A DNA stretch of 64,000 nt from assembly GCA_037176905.1 (NCBI GenBank), contig JBBBWG010028533.1, positions 62,001 to 126,000 on the forward strand. Reading direction: 5' to 3'. The notes under the pieces are model-generated. The model did no database searches and had not been told where the DNA came from. It saw only the letters and a program-made list of their open reading frames with translations. Within the stretch, counting starts at the first letter, position 1; each line of letters starts with the position of its first letter. Below are positions 12,101 through 24,400 of this stretch, one piece after another. The translations under genes were made by a program, and so were the position numbers. The DNA is from Azolla pinnata. Taxonomy: Eukaryota; Streptophyta; Polypodiopsida; Salviniales; Salviniaceae.

Positions 12101-15100
12101 ATCATAATTTATTGTCGCCCGCTCCTCCTACAGCAATCCATGGATATTTTACTGATAATTTTATCCTCTCACCATCAAATAAACATAAACTTTGTAAAAC
12201 TCTGGCAATTTTCCTAGTGCAATTCCAATGTGATGGAATTTTAAGAGGTTGGTTTCTCGTCATAGGTAAACATAATAGTTTCTGAGTAAAGGTAAACACG
12301 ATAGTCTCTGAGTAAATTAGAAGGAAACAGCTATAAATTTGTATTGGCAGGATGTCTATTGGAATTTTATTCATGGGTTCCCAAGAAAGTAAGTGAATAT
12401 TATTATGATGATCTGAGGAAAGCAGTACTAAGTGGGAAACATCCTCTGCTATATCAGCTGACTTATACCTAATTACTGCTGCCGCATCTGCCAGACCAGA
12501 ACTCATGAATTTGAAAGGTTGAATCCCTCATAACTACATTGGTTAGAACAAAAAATACTTAATATGTTTCCCATAGAATATATTCGCATGACCTCGGAAT
12601 ACACAAACACACACAGAGATATATACATCGACAGCTGTATGTATACCAAAAACAACGTGTAAATCAAAATTTGCAGGCCAAAGTTATTTATGCACTTACC
12701 CAAAACTTAAGCAGCTTATCTCTTTGGAATCTTTCCACAGTCCGAGAATCTAACTGCGGCCGAATCACATAAAATATTCATTTGAAATGAAGATAACATC
12801 AGTATCCATTATATGCACACATCTACTTCACAAATGCACATTCAGATCCTCCTTATATAAAATGCATGAATACTACTCCTAATAGACTTATCCCATTTTT
12901 TTCTGAACTAGCATCTACAAAATCATATTGTTCGCTACTGCAATTTAATCATGTTTCTTAAGTTAAATAATTGCAAGCAATTTCTATGGCACAAGTGTCT
13001 ACTATTTGAAATTAACACTAATATGGACGGAGATTTTAAACATACAACTATCACTAGAGTCTGTTGACGAATGCAAACAAAAGCGCACCTCACGAGAAGT
13101 TTTCAGTTCGATAAAGTGGCGCTTCCCATCTCTTGTTGCATCATAACAATCCATCTCTGCACCCATAATAATACGATGGGGACCAAGCTTTGTCTTGATG
13201 AGAGCACAAAATTCTACATTGGCATCCACACATTCCGTTTCCACAAACCCCTGATCATCTTCAGGTGTATTACGTTCTGTTGCCATTGCCTCGAATGCAT
13301 ATCCCCAATACATCCTGTTCAAATTATCAAACATAAGCACTGAATTTAGTGCTTGGTGTGGCACATATTGTTGACAGGATTGTTAATAGCATCCATGAAT
13401 AAGCATTGAGTTTAGGTTTCAGTGAGAAGACAGGATCTTACATCCGGCGTTGCCTCTCTGTAGGCACTGGTTCCGGAAGTTTGTGCACATCAAGATAGAC
13501 AGTTCCATATCTCTTGTGAACGCCCATTTCCCAGGCCTCACTCCTGTTGTAAACTGTCCCTAAAATCTGCCGCACAGCAAAACCTTCAGCTACTAGTACA
13601 GAATTTTCAAATACAACTATTTGAACTTTGATGTATATTTATTATGCTGACCTTATTCAGGTTGTTACGGAATGTCTAGACAATAAAAGAGGAACTTTAT
13701 TAGAGCCCAAAAGGAGAATGAAATAAAACCAGAAATGAATAATACATCACGCACCACAAAATGAATATTGTCGAGTGGAATACAATTTGCTCTCAAGCAA
13801 TCCAGAAGATCAGCAAAACCGCCACTATCAGTTTCTAAGTTGCCACAATAGTAAACATCCTTCAGTTTTTACAATTGTATATATGTTCATAAAGTAAGTA
13901 GCAGATCACATGACAGCATTACCTTCCCTCTTCTCTATGAATGTTTCAAAACCATCATTCAAATTAGTGCCTCTCTCTTTTAAGGCATCGTGGCGAAATC
14001 TTCTCTGTGAATGAAGATTTGTTGAATTGTGTTAAATTCCCATTGCAGAACATGCAGTAAGTTGGCATAATCCAATGAAGCATGCGTTTGTAAATCTATA
14101 GGTTTTTAAGCCCATCAATACATATTCTTCAACTTCAAAACTTGTTAGTTTCCTCCAACACAATAAGGCAACACATTTGTTTGAATATGCAACATAGCAA
14201 ATAAAAAAAATCATCATTTACCACAATCAAGACACCATGGAGGCATAAAGATCAAGAGAACAGGGAAAGATCTATTAAAATGAGTCTAATGGAACAAACT
14301 GCTCCTCGATCACAGCATAAATGATCCACCAATTTTCTTCAGCACATTTCTTTCCATCATTCGTAACAATATTAAAAATTCAAATATGTACGTACCAAGC
14401 ATCGATCATCAAAGTAAACATTTCCATCAGCTGTCCGGCTGAAACAAGCTATCTCGCATGGCTTCCCTTCCAATGTGCCAAGAAGACGGGGGAAATGAGC
14501 TATGTTGCTTTTAAAAATACATTTGATACTGTCGAAAATCCAAACCTATTGCATTACATTGCAATTAGTCAATACCTCTTGAAAGGGGGGGCACTTATGA
14601 GACAATGCTTCATGATTGTTTCCAAGCCTCATATCAGCTACAAATTTGTCATCGAAATTCCGACGGCCTCCTTGAAATCTGCCTTGATTCCTGCCAAAAT
14701 GTCCAGAATTCCCTCTGAATGCTCCAGATGGCCATATTGTCTGTGGAAGTTCTGCAAGCAAAAGCCCCAACCCCTGTCAAAAATATGAGTAAGCAACATT
14801 GATATTTAAAAGGCCACATTGTTGGGTTTACAAAAATTTCCGAATCTTTGAGCAGGATTAGTTAAGAACTTCATAGAATTTTATTTAGTAATTGAATGTT
14901 TCCTTTTCATACTCGATACGCTAGAAAATTTTTGAAAAAATAGTACAACCCGTATTCAATATATTAGAAGATACTTGGATAATTTTATCCGATTTAGTTT
15001 CCATTGCAATATGTCTATTCTGCAAGTCTCACTTGACTTTGTTCCTGCTATAAATTTCTACTTGAGTTCTCGCAGTTGATTGTAAGCATATCCCAGAATT

Positions 15101-16431
15101 AGGCTTTTATCTCTGACTTCCCACTTCTTCTTCTTGGTGTTGAAGAACTTACACAAACCATCTGAATGAATAGCTATTAAAAATAAATTGGTATTGTTAC
15201 ATTACCACCTACTGATGCATGATTTCATGAAAACCATTTACAATGAAGCAAGCGGACGAGCTTGCATCATATAATGTACACAAAATCATACAGCTTATCA
15301 ATATCTTAATTTGCTAAAAGAAGCAGCTGATAACTAATAATGTTTCAGAATACAGTGACAAGGAACAACTAAAAGACACTCTTCATTTTTAACACTGGCG
15401 GACGAGCTTGCATCATATAATATACACAAAATCATACAGCTTATCAATATCTTAATTTTCTAAAAGAAGCAGCTGATAACTAATAATGTTTCAGAATACA
15501 GTAACAAGGAACAACTAAAAGACACTCTTGATTTTTTACACTGTGAGGTGTAGCACACAAGGCTTCCTTATTTGTACATCTTGATACATTATACTTCTAG
15601 TTGGGAGCTCGATTTAATGAAATGATATATTGAAGAAATAATAGAGAATTGCAATGAATGGAGCCATCCACAGTGTTTTTTCTTTGAACCTAAACGCCTT
15701 GAAAAAGAACCATAAAATTTGAGTCTGCGAAACCATTCCACGCTCAATTTGATGGACACGGTATCATATCATGCATCAGAAATGGTTCTCAAAGCTCCAA
15801 TTTAATGCATAATATATATGCTGTTATAATTATTTGTTTTTCAATTGTTTAATTTAGCACAATTTGAAATATATAAAGGTACCATCTTTATTCTTTCTAC
15901 ATAAGCGCACACACGGAACAGAACTGATGTAAGCTCAAAGAGAGCTGGTTTTGGCTATCACGACATGTAGCAAGAAAAGGTAGGATTGTGCCATAGCACA
16001 TTGTGAATAAAGGCTTTCAAAAGCTCGAAGGTACGATGAAGATTTGTTCTTTCTTCTTTGTACGAAGCAAAAGGTAAAAAATATATATATCTCCAAGAAA
16101 ACGCCGTCTTGATCGATGTCATAAGGGGTCTATAACTTGACGAGAATGACATGAAGCAAGGGAAGAAAGAACACGTTTCCATATCATACCATCGACAAAT
16201 GTCTTTGAGAAACCCCCCAAATTAGGGTACGCGAAGCACGCAAGCGCAAAGATACACGGGGAGGATAAAAAAAAAGGGGGGGGGAGGGGAAAGGATTTGG
16301 GGGGAGCTGAGAGAGTGACCTGGAGGAGCCAAGGAACTGACAGCTGAGCAATCGTTGTAGTCATCGTTGTCTGCTCCGAAGAGATCATCGTCATACGCAT
16401 CGACGTTGTAGTCTTCTTCCACATCCACCAT
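9102..16431 (-). CDS. DXO1: DXO1/RAI1-family decapping (deNADding) exonuclease
   Basis: Thirteen exons on the minus strand, all GT-AG and phase-consistent: 16320-16431 (start), 14576-14751, 14396-14461, 13923-14004, 13755-13834, 13652-13675, 13442-13566, 13089-13314, 12700-12753, 11807-11853, 11643-11727, 11508-11571, 9102-9211 (stop). The product is about 416 aa. After an acidic N-terminus and a Gly/Arg/Asn-rich linker (about residues 45-70), the RAI1-like fold begins with [17 protein letters not shown]. The PD-(D/E)XK metal site is intact in sequence: Glu in NVEFCALI (about 256), GAEMDCYD (about 273-280) and FIELKTSRE (about 289-297). The later conserved segment [20 protein letters not shown] is split over exons 10-11. 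The family removes incomplete or NAD caps from RNA 5' ends; plant DXO1 also acts through an N-terminal extension. That extension is short here compared with what I recall for Arabidopsis (about 540 aa in total). Exon 6 is only 24 nt. An extra small exon in the 1.6 kb first intron cannot be excluded. Confidence 0.93.
10330..10850 (+). mobile_element. Fossil Ty3/Gypsy LTR-retrotransposon fragment (reverse transcriptase region)
   Basis: Inside the 2.3 kb DXO1 intron, in antisense to the gene. The DNA retains, in order, recognisable remnants of the Ty3/Gypsy reverse transcriptase region, including the area of the catalytic aspartates and the segment just after it. It is heavily decayed, with multiple breaks, and no terminal repeats were recognised. 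It is an old, inactive copy. The limits are approximate; related decayed sequence may extend to either side. Confidence 0.65.
15249..15543. repeat. Tandem duplication of about 146 bp in DXO1 intron 1
   Basis: The segment starting GCGGACGAGCTTGCATCATA occurs twice back to back (about 15253-15398 and 15399-15543) with only a handful of differences. This indicates a fairly recent duplication. There is no coding potential. Confidence 0.85.
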
Positions 16432-16499
16432 GTTCAGCGCAGCAGCATTTACAGACGGTAGAAGTGCGAGAGAAATCTTCGTGCCCTTTATACCATCAG

Positions 16500-17053
16500 A
16501 CGTATGTATGTATGTATGTATGTATGTATGCATGTATGTATGCATGTGTGTATGCATGTATGTATGTGTGCATGCATGTATGTGTGTGTGCATGTGTGTG
16601 TGTGTATGTGTGTATGCATGTATGTATGTATCTGTACGTATGTATGTATGTGTGCATGCATGTGTGTATGTATGTGTGCATGTATGTGTGTGTGCATGCA
16701 TGTATGTATGTATGTATGTGTGCATGTGCATGTGCATGTATGTATGTATGTGTGTGTGCATGTGTGCATGTATGTGTGCATGTATGTTCATGTATGTATG
16801 TATGTATGTATGTATGTATGTATGCATGCATATGTGCATGTATGTCTGTGTGTATGTATGTATGTATGTCTGTGTGCATATATGTATGTCTGCGTATATA
16901 TGTATGTCTGTGTGCATATATGTATGGCTGTGTATATATGTATGTCTGTGTGCATATATGTATGTCTGTGTATATATGTATGTCTGTGTGTATATATGTA
17001 TGTCTGTATGTATAAATGTATGTATGTATGTGTGTGTATGTATGTATGTGTAT
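16500..17053. repeat. Microsatellite (TATG/TGTG)n, about 550 bp
   Basis: An uninterrupted TATG array with TGCATG and TGTG variants, becoming a higher-order TATATGTATGTCTGTG pattern after 16870. It begins about 70 bp upstream of the DXO1 start codon, so it lies in that gene's promoter or 5'UTR. Long open frames on both strands (Cys-Met-Tyr-Val or His-Thr-Tyr-Ile repeats) are by-products of the tetranucleotide period and are not genes. Confidence 0.95.
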
Positions 17054-17818
17054 AAAACTAGAGAGATAGGTCTATTTTTATGAAATGTGGGTTTATGTGC
17101 ATCTCATGTATATGTTGGCAAACCTACGATATATATGACTCGTGCCTGTATGTGTGTGGTACTCATGCGCATCGATCGATTTTGCCTGCAGATCGATAAC
17201 GTGGGCATAATTTGTTCATGCACGAATCGCGTATGCAAGGTTACTAGTGCGGGATCGTGTATGTTCTTCCGAGCCCGGATGAGAAGGTTAATGTGCTGAA
17301 TCGTGTATGTTTTTTCAAACTTGGCTGAGAAGGTTAATGTGTTGAATCGTGCATGTTTTTTGTACCTAAATGAGAGCTGAACAATCAACGACGGATGTAA
17401 AAAATAGGAAGGTTTGGAGTTCGAAATCACCCCATCCACGATCATGAAAGGAGCGACTCGTGAGCTTGCAGCTTGAATGTGTTCGCATCAAGGCGGTAGC
17501 TGTACTTGAAGACTTTGTAAAAAGACACAACGCGCCTAGATGAGAATCAGGCATCTCGCTCGAACATGGTAAACTTCTCCTGGCTCATGGCATGCACTAC
17601 AAGACTGTCAGATTCTTTCATGTCGAGAGTCCATGCAAAATGCATCGAGCCAGTTCACTTTAGTTCGAGTTGTTTGTGCCCAAATGAGCTCGTTCATGCG
17701 CATTCCAAGATCAACATTATGAGTCATAGGAATGTAGCTTCAGCAAGACCTGATGAAATGGAGCTTCAGCATACATCAAAATCTATTGCATTGCTGTCAA
17801 TCTTATACAGAGGTCCAG
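17054..17818. other. Non-coding stretch with short tandem repeats
   Basis: Between about 17248 and 17380 a unit of about 50 bp containing GAATCGTGTATGTT and GAGAAGGTTAATGTG is repeated two to three times. The 3' exons of the acylphosphatase gene should lie on the minus strand in this direction, but I could not identify any here; they may be in the adjacent gap. Confidence 0.4.
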
Positions 17819-18380
17819 NNNNNNNNNNNNNNNNNNNNNNNNNNNNNNNNNNNNNNNNNNNNNNNNNNNNNNNNNNNNNNNNNNNNNNNNNNNNNNNNNN
17901 NNNNNNNNNNNNNNNNNNNNNNNNNNNNNNNNNNNNNNNNNNNNNNNNNNNNNNNNNNNNNNNNNNNNNNNNNNNNNNNNNNNNNNNNNNNNNNNNNNNN
18001 NNNNNNNNNNNNNNNNNNNNNNNNNNNNNNNNNNNNNNNNNNNNNNNNNNNNNNNNNNNNNNNNNNNNNNNNNNNNNNNNNNNNNNNNNNNNNNNNNNNN
18101 NNNNNNNNNNNNNNNNNNNNNNNNNNNNNNNNNNNNNNNNNNNNNNNNNNNNNNNNNNNNNNNNNNNNNNNNNNNNNNNNNNNNNNNNNNNNNNNNNNNN
18201 NNNNNNNNNNNNNNNNNNNNNNNNNNNNNNNNNNNNNNNNNNNNNNNNNNNNNNNNNNNNNNNNNNNNNNNNNNNNNNNNNNNNNNNNNNNNNNNNNNNN
18301 NNNNNNNNNNNNNNNNNNNNNNNNNNNNNNNNNNNNNNNNNNNNNNNNNNNNNNNNNNNNNNNNNNNNNNNNNNNNNNNN
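17819..18380. other. Assembly gap (562 N)
   Basis: Unsequenced bases. The right edge falls inside one copy of a tandemly repeated acylphosphatase exon, so the gap probably results from collapse of that repeat and may hide further copies and the rest of the gene. Confidence 0.99.
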
Positions 18381-18812
18381 TGTGTCCATGGTCCATTGCC
18401 TGTAAAACACCCCTTGCACCCTTCCCTTTATCCTCACATTCACCTTGCACAAACAAAACAAAACAATTCCAAGAAAAACAGCAGCCACATCCCATCATCA
18501 TCATCAGCCACAAAATACAGATTGTTAAATCTTGTCATATCGTCTGCCTGGTGCAGAAAAAGAAGAAGCATAATCAAGATAAATTTGCCCTGCTGTGTCC
18601 ATGGTCCATTGCCTGTAAAACACCCCTTGCACCCTTCCCTTTATCCTCACATTCACCTTGCACAAACAAACAAATATCCAAGAAAAACAGCAGCCGCATC
18701 CCATCATCATCATCATCATCATCATCAGCCACAAAATACAGATTGTTAATCTTGTCATACCGTCTGCCTGGTGCAGAAAAAGAAGAAGCATACTCAAGAC
18801 AAATTGCCCTAC
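18381..18812. repeat. Tandem repeat of about 215 bp containing an acylphosphatase exon
   Basis: Two adjacent copies, 18381-18594 and 18595 to about 18812, nearly identical from TGTGTCCATGGTCCATTGCC to AAAGAAGAAGCATA. They differ mainly in an ATC microsatellite and a short A-rich run. Each copy holds the exon, its acceptor and part of the adjoining intron. The array runs into the gap. Confidence 0.9.
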
Positions 18813-19120
18813 ACAGGCTCCCTTCTAAAAATTTGAAATGGGAAGCTGTATGCATGCCCTATCTCTCTGTGTGGATATGCATCTGTAAGCAGCGCGCTTT
18901 GCAGCAGAGCAAAGCCGGATGTGAGGCATGCGAATCGAGCCCAAAGCACAGAAATGGAAGGCACAAAACAGAGCAATCGAATCACCGGACTGAGAAACAG
19001 AAACTTGCACGCACGCACGCACACAAGCAAATGCGTGTCGGCCCTCGCTGCATCGGGACTTACCAGCTTCTTCTCCTCCTTCTTCCGCGGCGTGCTAGCT
19101 TCGCCGTCGGCGGCAGACAT
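18381..19120 (-). CDS. Acylphosphatase-like protein, 5' part, with duplicated second exon; 3' part in gap
   Basis: The first coding exon (minus, 19064-19120) starts MSAADGEASTPRKKEEKKL and ends at a strong CTG|GTAAGT donor, phase 0. The next exon, in phase 0 after an AG acceptor, encodes VNVRIKGRVQGVFYRQWTMD, which contains the acylphosphatase signature G-R-V-Q-G-V-F-Y-R with the phosphate-binding arginine. It occurs twice with identical reading: 18656 down to about 18589, and 18443 down to the gap edge at 18381. Acylphosphatases are small (about 100 aa) cytosolic enzymes that hydrolyse carboxyl-phosphate bonds. The second signature, which carries the catalytic asparagine, is not visible and must lie in the gap or be missing. 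No GT donor is found at the end of the 18.6 kb copy; AGG|GCAAAT (GC type) is the best candidate. The gene may be intact or may be a locus disturbed by the duplication. Confidence 0.72.
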
Positions 19121-19158
19121 GGGCAAGGTGCAACGCAGACCTCGAGCAGCGCTCAGCA

Positions 19159-19189
<31 letters not shown>

Positions 19190-19470
19190 GAGGCGCAGAT
19201 CGATCACACGAGCGCGTCCTCTGTTTTGAGTTTGGAGAAGGAAGGTTTTCTTCTAAGCAATATGCGCTTTGCCAACGTGTTGATGGATTCACACAGAATG
19301 TGAACGAACGATGAACTGAAAACTACTGTGGCTCCATGTTTTTGTTGCTAGAAACTTGTTCGATCTGCTGGAAGAGCACTGATCACTTGGCTCGTTCGAT
19401 TGTTCCGAAAGGTTTCCGCGAGTTCTCGTTGCGGCGTTTTTCCCGATTCCCGCCGAAGCTCGTGACGCCT
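19121..19470. other. Upstream region of the acylphosphatase gene
   Basis: It holds a (GTC)n run at about 19160-19190 and GC-richer sequence consistent with a 5'UTR or promoter. ORFs that extend through the run are low complexity and not credible genes. Confidence 0.4.
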
Positions 19471-20125
19471 GCGAGCTGCTGATTCCCACTGATAAATCGT
19501 CGATTGTAAAATCGGCTCCTTGGCTCGCTCTATCCTTTGTAAACAATTGGCGTGTTATCCGGTCGATTGCTGCCGAATCACCGCCTGTAAATCAGCTCCC
19601 TAGCTTGCTCTATCCTTGCTGACAATTAGTGTGTTATCTGGTCGATTGTTGCTGAATGACCGCCTGTAAATCAGCTCCCTCGCTTGCTCTATCCTTGCTG
19701 ACAATTAGTGTGTTATCTGGTCGATTGTTGCTGAATCACCAACTGTAAATCAGCTCCCTAGCCTGCTCTATCCTTGCTGACAATTAGTGTGTTATCTAGT
19801 TGATTGTTGCTGAATCGCCAACTGTGACTTTGCGCCCTGGCTTGCTCTATCCTTGTTAACAGTTAGTGTCTTATCTAGTTGATTATTGCCGAATCACCAA
19901 TCGTAAGTTTGCTCCCTACCTTGCTCTATCCTCCTCGTTAACAGTTAGTGTGTTATCTAGTTGATTGTTGTTGAATCACCAACTGCAAGTTAGCTCCTTG
20001 GCTTGCTCTATCCTCCTTGTTAACGATTAGTGTGTTATCTAGTTGGTTGTTGCTGAATCACTAACTATGAGTTAACTCCCTGGCTTGCTCTATCCTCCTT
20101 GTTAACGATTAGTGTGTTATCTACG
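19470..20125. repeat. Minisatellite, unit about 80 bp, about 8 copies
   Basis: Each copy contains a motif close to TTGCTCTATCCTTGCTGACA, then AATTAGTGTGTTATCT, then GATTGTTGCTGAATCACC. Spacing between successive TGTTATC motifs is 78-83 bp. Copies diverge gradually and gain a CCTCCTTG insertion towards the right. Confidence 0.9.
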
Positions 20126-20856
20126 TAGAAAATCAGGTATATGGATGACTCACTAGATAATATGTATAGGTCATAATTGAATCGATAATATGTGTGCTAC
20201 CAAATGGGGGAGTCAAACTTGTCGTATTGCTTCTCAACACTTGTTTTTTTAATCCACCAAGTGGTGCCACGGTATCTTCGCATCTTCTTGAATTATACGC
20301 TCATCATAATTGACCAGAAACGGCGAACGAATTTATCGATCGTATTTGAATATCTAACAAATACAGAATCACAGGTCAACACCATGTTTTATCCCTCGCA
20401 GTAAACTAACGCCCCATTAATTCCTGCTAACTAATTTGATACCTTCTCCTACTATCCTGTCGCATCTTGATCGCTTCTCGCTAATCGATTATGTCCTTCA
20501 TTTACTATCTGCCACCATCTGTCGCTTCTCATGTCTTAATCCTTCTACTGCTACTTACTGATCGTTGCCTACTTTGTACACGCAGTTTACTAATCGATTT
20601 CTCTTATCGTATTCCCATTAACAACCGTCGGTTACTTCTAGAATCTCATTAATTTAATTCTAATCAGCTAATCGGGTGATTAATATTCTGTCAATCGGAA
20701 TTCCCCCTACAATAATTAAAAATGATAGAAATAAGTGATAAGAATAAAGAAATAAATTGGAGAAAACAAGTCAAAAAATCTATCCTTAATCTCTTCTCTC
20801 TTCTTCTCTTCTCTTCTCTTCTCTTCTTCTCTTCTCTTTCTGTGTCGTCTGTGGCC
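20126..20856. other. Probable promoter and 5'UTR of LTO1
   Basis: There is no gene in this interval. A CTTCTCTT pyrimidine tract at about 20790-20842 sits just before the LTO1 start codon, as is common in plant 5' leaders. Confidence 0.45.
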
Positions 20857-21399
20857 ATGGCGAGCTTGCAGCTGCATTTCGCTTTCGCTTCATTCACGTC
20901 TCCCGATCTCAAGAATCGCCGAACGGCCATATCCACATCTCCTCCTCCTCCTCCTCCTCCTCCTCCTTCCTCTACTGCGATATCCCTCTCCAAAGGAAAG
21001 CTCCAGGTACCGATTTCTTCTTTCTGCTTCTCAATTGTTCGGTAAAATGCCGCCGATTTCTCATTTCTTCCACCGTCGAGTCTCTCCTCTAATCTCTGCT
21101 TACACGTCTGTCTGCTCGTTACGACTTCTGCATTCTCAATTTTCTCCTTTTCCTCTTTATATCTTGAAAATCGTGTTTCTTGGTTCTCCCCTTGTAAGTC
21201 TTTCCTTCACGTCCGATGCATGCATTGTCTCTCCATTTATGTCAAGGATCAATCCCCTTCGCTTGCATTCTCAACTCATCCGAACATCATTTTTTTCTTC
21301 ACAGAACAAACCTTCTACTTTTTCGTTTATCTGCTATCGATGTAATGAAGAGCGAGAACCTCCAAAGCTTGTTCTTTTCTGTCAAATTCATCCCATTGC

Positions 21400-21436
<37 letters not shown>

Positions 21437-24400
21437 TTGTTTTTCTTTCTGTAGCTGATCTGATGCAGAAAAACTTTCAAGTCCGTCAAAGATTTCCGTT
21501 TTCTGTTCTTTTATCAGACATTCGACCTTCCTGATCTGCTTCATGTTTCTCTTCTTCTGTTCTCATTAACTGTATGATCAAAAATTGATTTTTCTTTAAG
21601 CTCCATGTTCATATTTTAAGCTGTATTGACAGATTTGCTTCCCTTTTGAAAGAGATGTCTGATGCATAGCTGGCAACCCATCTCCACGTTGCAATTCTTG
21701 GGCATTGTTCTTCTTTCTCTACTTAATTGATGAAAAATGAATGCAAACCTGTCACACATTCCTTCATCTTGTTTTTTTCTTGTATATTTATGTGCAAAGT
21801 AACATTATCTGTTATTGTTATAATTTCAAATTTAATCTGTCACAAATATATTTTCCTCCATCTATGACGAATGCTCTCTATTTTGGTCGTATATGGTTCA
21901 ATTTCAGCTTCATCATCATCTGCTGTCTGAATTTGATGCAGAGATGGCCACATAATTGGGGAAATATGCACATGTCCGTTCGCAGCCTCAATTCTCAAAG
22001 TGACGGAGACACAGAAGAATCTGGAGAAGTAGAAGATTCATCATCTTTTTCTATGGTATATGGTGCAATGACAGGTTTAGCTACTCTAGGGTTTCTGGAA
22101 ACAGCTTATCTCACCTATGAGAAGGCTTCTGGTGGATTAGTTTCTTGCCCAATCGGTGGTGGGAACTGTAATGATGTTCTCCAGAGTGATTATTCTGTTG
22201 TATTTGGTAAGTCTTCATTTCATTTTGGTTTATTTCCATCTTCTCCAATCCTGAGTATCTGTACCCACATTATTTTCATTCTGCATCTACTTAGCTGCAT
22301 GCATGTATACCACCAATATTTTTGGGAACAAATTTTCTATGCCGTAAGAAAGAATATAGATATATTAATAATTATTGTTAGGAGGAATAGAAAGCTACCA
22401 GTGTACGACTATACCAGAAGTTCATCAAAAGCGTTGTATAACTCTTTCTCATGAAGCTTATTAATGCCGAATCGGCATCATTAACCACCAGATCAGCATG
22501 ACTACTTCCTGTTAAGATATAGTAGTCATCAAAATTAACACAATTCATAACCTCTGAATGCGCCTTGCTTCTTCCAAAGCATGCTTAAAGAATAATCTTA
22601 AAAAAAGTAACTCACTAATTTTGTGTTCCTATTTTCCTTTTTCTTCATTCTGGGCAATATATTTGGCTAATCTGGTCTCTTATTTGCAAGAAGTAGCTGT
22701 GCATGAATCAAGACTCATATTTGGGAATTCTGTATTGCTGATTCGGCCATTCATTCCCCTTTAGAAGAAGTAGTAAAGAAAATATTGCCTCTAACCATGG
22801 GAATTTCATATCGGAGTTCATGCAAAGAGTTTTCTTCTAATAGTTTAAAAAAATTTTGAATGTCAAAAAAAATAAATATTGGATGTCTTTAAATTAGAAC
22901 CAAATAAAGAACCTTCATGATTTGCAAGCTCTATAATAAGCAATAATCTGCTGATTATTTCTAATATCCTAAGCTTCTTGCAGACTTTAGATGAAGCTCG
23001 AAAACTTATATATATCATTAAATTGTGCTTTCTCTGTTTGCTGAAGGAATCCCCCTACCTGCAATTGGAACTCTAGCTTATGGGACGGTGGCCATGCTAA
23101 GTGCTCTTGCTGTTTCAAAGGCACCTAATGATACTTTCACAGTGGATATAGTCCGATGGCTTCTATTAGGAAGTACAGGTTCTATGGCCTCTGCGAGCAT
23201 ATATTTCATCTACATTTTATTGACAAAATTCGAAGGAGCGTCTTGCGCTTATTGCGTCGGATCAGCTACACTTTCAGTCATCCTTCTGCTTCTTACATTA
23301 CGGGTGCGAGAAAATTTCTTCAGCAAGCTTGGGTCATGGATTACAAATGTATGTTAAAGGTAGAAAATTCTCGTGGGATCGAATAAAAGCATGCTTGGCT
23401 GATCGTTTGTGTGTTTGATTGATTTGCATGAACTTGTGTATGTACGAGTGCAGAGATTTAGTTTCCAAGAGGCGAAAAGAGTTGTTGGACTGCAAGTAGC
23501 TGCAACAGCTGCAGTGATAGTGGCATTGTCATCTTCATATGCAGGGATAACTCCTGCATTGACAGGGTGAGTAGTTACCCTTGGTAATCTTGTTTCGCAT
23601 CCAATAATTGTACAGTATGACCTAATACTTTGATATAAGGATATTGGGTGATTATATCGTATGAAAATCTGCTATTGATTGATTTTCGCATTTATGCTTA
23701 ATTATATCTGTAGAAGTACAATTCACCACACCAGACCAGACAATATAATTTGATATGAGGATAATTGAATGATGTTAGAACGTAGACCCTGATATATTTC
23801 ATTCAATGGTTGGTGCTTATATTTCATTGGGATGGTTCATTTGTATATCTGCACCATTAAATGGTTTCGTCAGATGTTGGACGAAGTTTCAACTATTTAT
23901 AATCTTTTAGTCAAATATTTGCATGTGTATTCATAATATATTGCACTTGTTGAAATGAAGTGTTTCTAATGTTGTTAAAAGAAGCATTGCAGATCAGGAG
24001 AGATAGACCTTCCGCCAGTGGAACCTCAGGTCACAACAAGTTCAAGTCCTTCAACAATATCACTTGCAAAGCAGCTTCAAGCAGTTGGTGCAAAGATGTA
24101 TGGTGCATTTTGGTGCTCCCACTGTTTTCAGCAGAAACAGGTACATTCCATACTTTCTTCCTTGCAATGACTGAAATTTCTTAATAGTTTCTGCATGAAG
24201 AGCGTGTAGTAGTAGTTTCTAATTCTGTCAATCATGTGATATATTTGTAGTTGACATCTTGATTGGTGTGCGTTATATTTGTGTTTGGCATTGTGATGCA
24301 TGTGCATTGAATGCAAAAGCCAAAATGAGGAAATATGCTGAGTCTTTGAATGTACTTAGGTATTCTGTTTATTTTTTGGAATATTGTTGATGATATTAAT

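Noticed and set aside
16430-17083. Long Cys/Met/Tyr/Val- and His/Thr/Tyr-repeat ORFs on both strands
   Set aside because: They are translations of a TATG microsatellite, which is open in several frames by its period; there is no codon bias or start context.
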